A model generated the notes under the pieces. It saw nothing but the letters and a program-made list of their open reading frames with translations. It did not search any database and was not told the origin of the DNA. A program made the position numbers and the translations under genes. Shown piece by piece: positions 12,901-22,187 of a stretch of 64,000 nucleotides of DNA; positions within the stretch are counted from its first letter, which is position 1, and every line of letters begins with the position of its first letter. Source of the stretch: Pohlia nutans (Eukaryota > Streptophyta > Bryopsida > Bryales > Mniaceae). The stretch is taken from positions 6,218,001 through 6,282,000 of the forward strand of contig CM040103.1 in assembly GCA_022496805.1 (NCBI GenBank). The letters are read 5' to 3'.

Positions 12901-15048
12901 TGATTTCAGGTTTCTGAAATAAATTATCTAGAGGCGACTGATAAGGATTCCTGGTAATAATAGTCTTGGATCCATCCTGCCAAAAACCAAGTGCAAAGAA
13001 CACCAAACAGGGTTAGAGTGCAAAATGAGAGTAGATAAGTTTCAACTCCACATATTCACAGACATTTTTAGATAGGTGATACATAAATAAAGTTGCTATA
13101 CCTTCCCAACGCGGACGAACATGCCGCAGAAGTTAGAGTGACGGGGACCCCCAAAGCTGCGGTGTCGTCTCTCCTCTCGCTCCTTGTACATCAGTGCTTC
13201 AAGGACTGCTCCAGAAGGTTGACTTTTGGGTTGCTGAAACACACATTCATAAATTTTATCATTGAAAAACCACGTCCTCAAAATTCAACAGTCAAACCGA
13301 CGACTCGGTTCTCACTTCATTTACTTCAACAGAACGTCTCTGTATACAATTCTGCTGATAATATGGAGACTTTAATGCGCCCGATTTTCTTTATTTTTTG
13401 ACCAACGCATGCAATGTGCTTCAGATGAATCATATTTCTCACAATATGAATCACTGGTGCATCAACTGCATCAGTGAATCATACTTCTAGTGATCATGTG
13501 AGAAATATGATTCATGCATTGAAGTTTGGGTGGCTCAATGAGGAGGCAAAGAAGTCAAGTACTCCCTCTGTCCCAAAGTTATTGTCCAACTTGTTTGCTT
13601 GATATTTCTTTGAGCCAATTTCATTGATCATATTGTAAGAAACATGATTAAAAAAGGTTCCAAATTATGTCACTAGAATGATTGAAGAACATTGCATGTG
13701 TTCATTGCAACCTAAATAAAATTAGCCACAAGGAAGTATTTTTTTGACCTACTTAAAAAAGCACTTTCAAGCATGACTTTCAAACATGACTAACTTTGGG
13801 ACGGAGGGAGTACCTTGTGCGTTTTTTCACGAGCTGAGGCAATAACATCAGGCGTCTGGCCGGCCAACAGGTAGTTGAGAATTTCTAAGATGAGGAGATT
13901 GTCTTGCCGCAAGAAAGGTTGCTCCCCGCCCACATGCTGCGTGAGGGCCAGCAGTAGGTCCATCACATTCTCGTTGAATAGACGCTCGATGAGCGCATCC
14001 TTGACATACAATGCTTGCTGGCCGTCAACCACGGAAGCTCTCACCAAGGGGGACGATGGATCATCCACAGCCAAGAGGTTCCTTATCAACGTCAGCATCA
14101 ATTGGAACATTTTTCCATCCGTGTCTGTGAGTGTCCCACTGGACCACCAACACATTATAACAGCTGTCAGTTCAAACATCCGTATACAAACAGTGAATGA
14201 ATTGACCAGACAGAGCTCATTCGCCATGTACCTTTCCATATGCTCGAGGGGGTCTTGTAAGTGCGAAACAATAACCCCAATTGCGTCATCTTCGAGAACG
14301 GCTTCCTTGAAATGACGTAAATACTCTAATTGTTGAGGTATAGCAGTCGACGAGGGGTCAATTGGCATAGTCAGAAACACCATGACCTTCACTGCAGAGT
14401 CACAACCGCATTAAATGTCTACCGGTAACAGGGTTGCCAGAAAACGAAATGGTTCGTTTTATTCCATCCTCAGATTTCGTTTATAATTGCCTTAGAGTGG
14501 AGTTTCTTCTATTCTGTTTGTGAATACTCAGTTTTAAAGATGTCAGAAGACATTCAAAAATATTTCAATGATTAAATTGGAGAACGGAATAAACCGGTTA
14601 TACTCAGTTTTCCGGCAACCTGGGCATTACTCTCCCAGTTCATCCAGCTACTGAATTTCATAGATCTGTCAGAATGTCAACCAAGGAAATGCTTACCAGC
14701 GTTAAGGACGAGATCGTAGTCATCTCGGTAGTGAATAATAATGGGAAGTATGTCTTGCCGGATCGTGTTCCACTTGCCCAGCTGCATAAATATTTCCCTT
14801 TCCACGGGATCATCCCTCCTCAGAAAGCGTTGCAGATGCTTTAAGTTTACTGAAAAACCACAGAACCAGAGCATCATGAGATCGTTTTGTCCCAACGGTC
14901 ACAAGACTTATTCCTACACAATTCAACGCGTATCTTAATAACACGTACCAAGACAATCGTCGTGCTTCACATACACATCCCTGCCATTCGCATCTTCCCG
15001 CAGAGAGCCCAAACCGGTGCAAACGGCAGTCAAATGCTCTGTATCCAT
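6957..15048 (-). CDS. TIM: TIMELESS/TOF1 homologue, replication fork protection protein
   Basis: Exons, 5' to 3': 15048-14949, 14849-14697, 14391-14232, 14138-13814, 13233-13102, 12976-12784, 12575-12448, 12340-12089, 11916-11738, 11604-11523, 11178-10651, 10281-9845, 9592-9494, 9351-8893, 8705-7960, 7732-7602, 7073-6957. They sum to 4221 bases, exactly 1407 codons with stop, which supports the splice model. TIMELESS proteins, with TIPIN, couple the CMG helicase to polymerase and hold the fork during pausing. The N-terminal TIMELESS domain is visible in 'LQRFLRRDDP' (residues about 38-47), 'VKVMVFLTMPIDPSS' (85-99) and 'NVMDLLLALTQHV'; 'RILLYKVFYDQT' and 'FDIHKQPR' follow. The C-terminal half has acidic tracts and three repeated 'FTPAQVGRALKRLG'-type helices. 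Its length exceeds the usual 1100-1200 aa, mainly through acidic insertions. The start at 15048 fits the conserved N-terminus 'MDTEHLTAVCTGLGSL'. The exon beginning at 12340 and the 11738/11604 junction are the least certain. Confidence 0.93.
7159..7356. mobile_element. Family A MITE in the last TIM intron
   Basis: A degenerate copy of a short element with 'cctaaaggaccaa' termini and a core resembling 'gatcatattgtgaaaa' and 'gaacattgcatgtgtt'. The right end reads 'atttaggggttaa'; the left TTAA is lost. It lies between the last two TIM exons. Confidence 0.6.
9892..10018 (-). repeat. Tandem in-frame coding repeat inside TIM
   Basis: Two copies of about 55 bases, about 74 bases apart, encode 'QDRRSLLDSLGDDDDDD' and 'QDRRALLNSLGDDDDDDD' (residues about 833-849 and 858-875). 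The Asp runs come from GAT/GAC repeats, so slippage is likely. Confidence 0.85.
10358..10594. mobile_element. Stowaway-like MITE in a TIM intron
   Basis: Terminal inverted repeats start CTCCCTCCGTCCCAAAGTTA at the left and end with the reverse complement at the right, extending through 'ttgtcatg'. Direct TA dinucleotides at 10356-10357 and 10595-10596 are the expected Tc1/mariner target duplication. The element is 237 bp with no coding capacity. It lies in the intron between 10651 and 10281. Confidence 0.9.
11249..11477. mobile_element. Family A MITE in a TIM intron
   Basis: A diverged copy whose ends read 'accctttagaaccaagga' and 'ttagaggttaa', with the 'gatcatatcgtgaaaa' core and the 'ggaagtccaaataggacc' block typical of the family. 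It lies in the intron between 11523 and 11178. Confidence 0.65.
13562..13810. mobile_element. Stowaway-like MITE abutting a TIM splice donor
   Basis: Ends are CTCCCTCTGTCCCAAAGTTA and its inverted partner TTTGGGACGGAGGGAG, flanked by TA at 13560-13561 and 13811-13812. It is a relative of the element at 10358-10594 and shares most of its interior. The right-hand TA is part of the GTA splice donor of the exon ending at 13814. Confidence 0.9.
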
Positions 15049-15540
15049 CTCAACCTCTTCTCTCTTCAATCCTCACAACACGCGCATGAAGATCAAACAC
15101 CCAAAACTGAGCCACACTCTCGGCGTCCCAAACGAGGTCAATTCAAACTCTCCGAATTCACCACATTGTATCTACAGGCTCCGATCACAAGGACACGCTC
15201 CAAGAGCAAAACTGAGAACCCAAGAGAGCCAGAAAAGTGCCGTTGAGGCTGTACAGTACACTAGATTTCGACTTGTAGAAGGTGTGATAAACCTCTCTAA
15301 ATTGCGAGGCGAAGGACCAGAAACGGAAAGGGGTAAGGCTGGAATTAAGAGAGTGAAGCTTTGTACTGAGGAATTGAGGGAAAGGAGTGGGAAAAGCTCA
15401 GGAACGCAACAAGCAACGACTATATGAGAAGCATTCAAAGGGGGCCGGAGAACAAGACAAGACGGGCGGGAAGAAGAAGGCCAGCCAGCAGGCTTCAAAC
15501 GAAATGGTGGGAGCCACGGTGGCACTGGGATCGAGACGGT

Positions 15541-15549
15541 GGCGGGAAA
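15541..15549 (-). promoter_or_regulatory. E2F-type site, TIM side
   Basis: GGCGGGAAA, the reverse complement of TTTCCCGCC, the classic plant E2F/DP site of S-phase genes. It lies about 490 bp upstream of the TIM start codon. Confidence 0.6.
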
Positions 15550-15600
15550 CCCCGAGTTCCCCGCCCCATTTTCGTATTCGTCTTCGTTCCCCTCCGCCCG

Positions 15601-15611
15601 TTCCCGCGAAA
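15601..15611. promoter_or_regulatory. Second E2F-type site
   Basis: TTCCCGCGAAA; on the minus strand TTTCGCGG fits the Arabidopsis E2F consensus WTTSSCSS. It is 52 bases from the 15541 site, so the two could act together. Confidence 0.55.
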
Positions 15612-16689
15612 TTTTTATCCGGGTAAAACTACAATTATCGATTTATAGATTGATTGATTGAAAATCTCAGGGACATGGAAAAAAATTCAACAAAATTTAG
15701 CCCCTTCTTAGCTTTTTCACCATTTATTTTGAGAATCAACATTTTGACATGACTGGTCTAAGATTGTCTTGTATTTTCCAATTTGAATTTTGACATAAGG
15801 TTCAATTTGGGCTTCTGGGTCCTTAACCCTTGAACAGTGTAATGTCCTGGTCATTGAATGAAGATAAATACAAGAGTTCCAATGGTCCTGCGTTCAGTGG
15901 ACACGGGGTAAATGACATTACGAACGGACATTTTATTCACGTCAGCCTTAACCAAGACCGGAGTTTCTATCTAAATACAAGCCTTGTTCTCATCTATGCT
16001 TATGATTTTCTTTGCAAATTAAGTCCAAAGACTTATTTATAATATTATGTGAAGCTCAAAAAAATTAGAATTTTTTTTAGTAATAACTACAAACTTTTTA
16101 AGTCTCAAATTTATTTTTAGTGTAGGGTTAAGTTTCCCCCCCCAATGCCACATGTCATCTTGTGATTGGTTCAGTGTGACGTGGACCGCTCAAATTCTGA
16201 CGTAGAAATTCAATCTGCCTCAAACCCTCACTAATAGTATTCAGGAAAATAGGGTGAAATGGGTTTAGGAAAATAAAAGTACTGATGTGGATAGAGTTAC
16301 TGGTGCAGACTTGAAATACAGGTTTTAGGGTTTGAATGAATATTAAGACTTTTCCCCGGAGCAAGTTTCGAGGTGGCGGGGGATTTGAGTGAGTCATCAA
16401 GTTCGAACGGTTTTGAAAACAGCAGGGGTCAATTGGGCCCTCCCGCCCATCTGCTTGATGATCATCAATCGTCGTCGTCGTCTCCATCCATCTGCCCTCC
16501 CCTCGCCCCATTCCCATTCCCATTCTGTGCCGTTCTTCACTGTCTCTGTCTCTGACACCCAGCTTTTCATTTTTGCGCTTGTTTTTTGAACACACCTCCC
16601 AGTGGCGGGAGAATGCTCTCTCTTCTCTGCCCTTCTCGCGACACTGTTTCCGCTTCTGCGTTTCGCTTCCTCGTCTCAGATGTTGGCGC

Positions 16690-16698
16690 TTTCCCGCC
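16690..16698 (+). promoter_or_regulatory. E2F-type site, CDC45 side
   Basis: TTTCCCGCC, an exact match to the strongest plant E2F site, 524 bp upstream of the CDC45 start codon. It sits at the left edge of a duplicated segment; the matching place in the second copy reads 'cttgacgcc' and is not a site. Confidence 0.6.
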
Positions 16699-17064
16699 AC
16701 AGCAAGCTCCTCACTTCGGTTGCTACATTCAGTTTCTTACTGTCCGTTTGAAGGTTTTTGTCTGTACCTCGATGAGGGGGAAACGCGCTTGAATTTGATC
16801 CTCAGGTTGTCGTGGAATCCAATCTCTGGCTTCGAAAGATCGCCATAGCTGACCAGGGTTGAGCTTCTGAGTTTCACTTCCTTGTTGATGGCTTGACGCC
16901 ACAGATTTGCGAAGAAGCTCCTGCGGTTGCCACGTTTTCTTACTGTCCGTTGAAGGTTTAGAATTCGCTTTATTTGTTGTTTTCGTGATCCTCAGCCGGT
17001 GTGATGTTGTCGTGGAATCGAAGTCTCTGGCTTCGAGAGACCGCCATAGCTGACCAGGGTTGAG
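16692..17064. repeat. Duplicated segment in the CDC45 upstream region
   Basis: A block of roughly 165 bp at 16692-16863 recurs at 16898-17064. Shared landmarks are 'tcttactgtccgt', 'ttgtcgtggaatc', 'atctctggcttcga' and 'gccatagctgaccagggtt'. The second copy abuts the probable CDC45 5' UTR. Confidence 0.8.
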
Positions 17065-17213
17065 ATTGGAGCCGGATTTCGAATGGGTTCTCTCTCGACG
17101 AGGTTTGGAATGTGTGAGCTTCCGAGAGTTTCAACTGTAGAATAGTAATTGGGATAGGGGAGAGATGTGTGTCGTAGCAAGCTCGTAACCCATATTTTAG
17201 TAGTTCCACAGCC

Positions 17214-19489
17214 ATGGTTAGAGAGACAAATGCGGGAGCTTTCTATGACAAACTCCGGAAGGCCGTGGCGACGTCGGTGGGATCTCCGCTGCTGATATTT
17301 CCGTCCGCCGCGGACGTGGATTCCCTGTGCGCTTTGAAAATCATCACGCACCTCTTGGTCCAAGACTCGGTACGGTACTCGGTGTATCCCGTGGCGGGGT
17401 TCCAAAGCATCCAGAGCCTCGCCGGCAGATCGCTGCGATCGGAGGACGACCCGGTGGTCATTCTGCTCATCAACTGGGGCGCGTCTCGCAATTTGCACCA
17501 GCTGCTGCAACTGGGCTCCAAAGTGCAGGTGTTCGTGGTGGACAGCCACCGACCGATTCATTTACACAACTTGAGTGACTTGAATCCCCAGGTGACGGTC
17601 CTGTTCACACAGGACGATGAGGCGCAAGCCGATATGCCGTATGGTTTTATGTTGAGCAGGTTGTCGAGCTTTGCTTCCACATATGATTCGAATCCTGATC
17701 TCTTTCCAGAGTCGGACTCTGACTCGGATTCGGACTCTGATGATGAGGGAAGGCGACGGAAGAGACGGAAGAAAGACGATGGTGAAGAGGAGCTTCTGAA
17801 ATCCGAGTATTATAGAATGGGCTGCTTCCATGGCCGACCGTCAGGCTGTCTCATGTTTGATGTTGCGCACACTCTGCACAAGAACACGAACGAGCTTCTG
17901 TGGCTCGCAGGCTTGGCTTTGACAGATCAGTTTGTACATGAGCGGTTAAGCAAAGAGCGATACGACTCGACTCAATCCGAGCTTGAAGGGTTTGTAGCGT
18001 TGGCTGGCAATTTGGAGGGCAACACGAGCGTGACACTGAAAGATGGGACGCGAGTGCGTGCACCAGACGTTTCCAGGATTATTTTTGATGAAGAGCCTCG
18101 CTTGATGCTGCTCCGAGAATGGAGTTTATATGAAGCCATGATGTGCTCGTTCTACGTGGCACCGAAGCTCAAGACCTGGGGTGACAGTGGCTTGAAAACG
18201 ATGAAGCTTCTGATTGCCAAGATGGGAATCTCTCTTGCAGAGTGTCAGCAGCAGTACCAGTACATGAAGAATGACACGAGGAAAGGCTTGAAACAAATGC
18301 TAGAGAATGTGGGCAAGGAGGCTGGCCTAGGTGATCTTTACTTCAGGAACCTCTACAGGTTTCATGGGTACAATGACCAAGTGTCAGCGGCAGATGTTGT
18401 CTATGGCGTCACAGCTCTGTTGGAAGCCTCAACTACGGATGTGAAGAAAGATTGGACAGACAACTTCTGTACTGCCCTTGAAGCTCTCTCTCCGGACAAG
18501 TGGGATCATCTCCGAGCTGGCATGCAGCTTGCAATTAAGGTCCAGCGATCGTGTATCAGTATTGGCAGTGCTGCAATTGTAAAGAAAGGCGAAATCAAGA
18601 TGTGCAAAGCTTTCAGGTGGGCTCCTCTTTGTCATCCTTCTGTAGCATATAGCCTCCCTCTTCAATTATCCACCCCTTCCATCATTTTTCTCTTCAGCTT
18701 TCTTCACTTAGAATCTCTTTGTATTACGTGAAACTTGAAGCTTCACTTTGGAAGCTACATGACGGTCATAGTATCTTTCAAAACACATCTCGTTTTTCTC
18801 TTGGTACATATTGTTCCCTTCCTTGGAAGCTTCCCAAATGATTCACTCCAGCTCCTAGACATATGGAAGCGGCACTTGGGAGATGAGTAGCATCTCAATA
18901 TGAAACTCATGTGGTATTATTAGCATAATGAGTCATATATGATGTATTATGTATGTTATGATAGTAATTTGGATGTGATAATGGTTATATATTACGATAT
19001 GTATAGGTTGTATGTGGGTATTTAAGAAGTATGCACTAATGTATAGTTTACTTGTATTAGTATATACCGATATTATGTATTAATAACCATTTCGGCTTCT
19101 AACCAATTTGAATTGGTTGCAGGTATTTTGAGCTTCCCAAGTCTGTAGATGCTGAGATGCTGGCACACCCGCTGTCTCTTACCAAACTCTGTTACTTCGT
19201 CATGGATTCGTTGAAGGAGCAAGGGCGGGCAGTGAAGCCCATGATATGCTACGGAACAATTCCAGGGCCAGAGAATGAGGCCCTGGTTGTAGGTGTCTCG
19301 CACCGCCCACGGCTTGGAGCTGCCAATGGCAACAGGTTTGGTTTGGTGTTCAGAGCCATTGCTGAGAAGATAGGATCCAATTTCAGTCATGATGCGTTTG
19401 AGTCGTCGTGGATTCATTTACCTGCTGATGATGTCACGCGGTTTATGCATGAATTGCAAACCTCACTCGCCAGCTATAATTCATTATGA
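17214..19489 (+). CDS. CDC45: CDC45, component of the CMG replicative helicase
   Basis: Two exons, 17214-18616 and 19123-19489, join in frame (AG|G, Arg) to give 589 aa, close to the 566-aa human protein. CDC45 binds MCM2-7 and GINS to form the active helicase that unwinds DNA at forks. The N-terminal DHH-phosphoesterase-like fold is seen in 'PSAADVDSLCALKI' (residues about 23-36) and 'VFVVDSHRPIHL' (about 105-116). An acidic Ser-Asp run 'SDSDSDSDSDDEG' then a basic stretch (about 165-186) match the family's internal linker. 'FRNLYRFHGYNDQVSAADVVYG' lies near residue 380, and the second exon carries the C-terminal 'FVMDSLKEQG'. The start is in a good context (gccATGg). The intron is 506 bp. 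Head-to-head neighbour: TIM. Confidence 0.96.
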
Positions 19490-22187
19490 AACTAGCTGGC
19501 GACTGAGTGAGTGTGAGAGTTATTGCCGTCATTAGAATTTGCACATCCGTCTGTTTTATGTGCAAGATGATTCTAGTTCAGGTTGTCCTCCCCAGGTAGC
19601 AATTTTTAAGGCGGGTGCTCAACATCCCTCCCTCCGTCCATGTAAATCTGCTCTAACCCCCATGATTGTAAGGTCATTCTGCCCAGGAATCTCAAATTAT
19701 TCTCAAGGAGTTTTGGCTTATTGAAAGCCAGAGTACCGCATGTACATCCAATTGCTCAATTTGCATTCTAAAGCATGTACCGGCTCCTTGCTCTACGGTT
19801 TTTTTTTCGTTTTATGACTAGTATCTTGCTGACTCTCTAACTCCCAACTAGCTTGAACACCTTTAATTGAAATTTCAAAAAATGGGCCATACTCAATTAA
19901 AATGCCTAAGTACCGAGATAACATCTAACTAGGATTGCTGTGAATTGTGGGATTGTTGCAAGATATCATATAGAATGGCTTGCTGCTAAATGAAGCTTGT
20001 CATGTTCTAATATAGTTGCCATGCTAAGAATTTTGGCCAGCGAAAAATGGCAATGTTTTTTCAAACATGCATACTTTGTTACAGTTCTATGAGTGCCCAA
20101 GATATAATGTCATAGCCAATGTCTGTTGAATGTATACAATTGGAGGCTTAGCCACATAGGGTAAGAAATGGATTTGTAACTCAGCTTTGGAAAAGTGGGT
20201 AAATGGATTTCATATTCTTGTACTTAAAATATCTGTAGCTTGAATTTTGAGAGTGAATCAAAACTCTTGAACTAACAATCCAACTTTCAAATTCTAAGTA
20301 GTCAATCTATTCAAATGTCATGACTCTCGAGGGAGAATTCGATCAATCAAGAATGGAAACCCAATTTGTGTTCAATGGACCATCAATTTTTTTTATAAAC
20401 TAATGGGATTTCTTTACTTTATCAAAGGTTTGTCATCAAAGGTTTGGGCTTTGGATTTGGTTTCACACTATGGTTGTCCAAAGGCTTGGCCTTTGAGGCT
20501 TCACACTATTTTGGTTGTGGGCTTGGACTTTGGATTATTTAAAATGAAGTTTCACACAATGGATGGTTGAAGGACTCCAATTCTTGTTCTTTATTATATG
20601 TTTCTAGTCCAAGCCTTTGGACTCAACATGAATTGGCCATGCACTTTTTTAGCCTCTTGATTTAGATGGCCATAGTAGGAACCGGCCTTTAGAACACCAT
20701 TTTTGTTCCTCAATTCAATTTTTGTCATGTTTAACCTCGAAAGCCCTCAATATTTTGAGCACTTGAAATTATGTACGGTATGTGATAGAATCTAGAGCTT
20801 CATTGCTTTATACTATAAGTGACAATCAAATTTTGACATTTGTAATCATTCAAGTAGTAAAAAATATATGCATCTATAATTAACATTTACAAAAATTATG
20901 CATAAGCCTTTTGGGATGAGGATTGTTTCCAAGGATTATAAAGCTTTTAAGACCTATTTGGAAATGTATGTTATTCTTAATAATTTATACACTATATGTA
21001 GATCCCAACTATATAAAAGATTGGATGGATTAGAGTTATCCGTAAAGTTGAGCAAAAAAAATCCACAAAAAGAAAGAGAAGGCAAAGCTGATATTTTAGT
21101 TTGAAAGGCGGCAAAAACAAGTTTGGGCTCCTTTTTTTTTGAACCAATCAAAATGCGTTGCATTGTCAAGGAGATTCAAACATGGCACCTTCTCAAAACT
21201 AGAGATGCTCCTCTAATGCACTCAAGTTCCCACCATAGAACCTATACGTGTCCCCACACCAACCCACATGCTTGGCAAGCGTGTGGGTGGGCTCCTTGTG
21301 ATTGACAATGTCTGTGATTTCTGAAAACTCCATATTGCAAAGGAAATACTCCTTCACTTTATGAATAACTCCACTTGAATATAATTATTTGATAGAATTT
21401 AGCAATGATTGGATTCCTTCTAATTGTAACAAATCCACACGACTATGCATAGATGGTAGGACATTCATATGAATATCTACTTCAAAAGAAAGGAATTAAA
21501 AATAGTTGAATGGAACATTTCCCCTACTAGATGATTCCTTCCTAGACACCTAGTTTACTTAAATTAGCTTTGATGTTCTTTTGGTTAGCTTTGTAGTAGC
21601 TTACTGATCCCTCTTTGTGGGCTACCTTCAAAACACCCTTGTTCTCTTTCCATTTAACCCGAGATGGGATTTCACAGAAAGGAATTAAAACCAAGCAACT
21701 AGTTGCATAGTCTTTGCCTCAATATTTACCCTACATTTACTTTTACAGCTTGTTTATACTATTCAACCACATAAACACTTGAAAACAAAGTGTTTTCGTA
21801 ATCTCTCCCCTGGTGGGGCAGAGACAATAAAAACATGTAATAAATTCAGACTTAAAACTGTATCACATGAGAATTAGCATTAATACAAAAGAACCAGAAA
21901 AAATTAATTTAAAAATTGCATTCCAAGTAGAAAGGCATGACAAAAAATCTGTCGCATGCTCGCGAAAAGAATCTAATGATACAAGCCAAAGCAAATACGG
22001 TAGTCAATCGAGGTAAGCGCCATTCAAGCCCACTGCTTTGTGCAAAAGAGAGAAGAAAAGGAGAAAAAAAGAAAAAGAACAAAACGAAAGAAAAAGCATT
22101 TGGTCGTAGAAGCGCAAGATTTGAAGAAGCCGTGTTGTTATCACCAGAATTTGGATGAATCCATCCATCAGTCAGTTCATCCATCCA
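19490..22187. other. Intergenic region, CDC45 to BTB gene
   Basis: The first few hundred bases are probably CDC45 3' UTR, and the last few hundred probably BTB-gene 3' UTR because that gene runs the other way. Between them the DNA is AT-rich, with repeated 'ttcacacta' and 'ggcttgg' phrases around 20.4-20.6 kb that look like a decayed repeat. No credible gene was seen. Confidence 0.55.

Larger units (their letters stand above)
15049..17213. promoter_or_regulatory. Divergent TIM-CDC45 upstream region
   Basis: This 2165-bp stretch separates the start codons of two head-to-head replication genes. It contains both 5' UTRs, GC-richer blocks at 15450-15610 and 16340-16740, and an AT-rich middle. 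E2F-type sites are annotated separately. Frames on either strand here (for example 16155-16700 minus) are GC-driven and show no domain. An insulator or two independent promoters are as possible as one bidirectional promoter. Confidence 0.6.

Noticed and set aside
16155..16700. 181-codon minus-strand frame upstream of CDC45
   Set aside because: GC-rich promoter sequence; Arg/Glu/Pro-rich with no domain, overlapping equally open frames on the plus strand.
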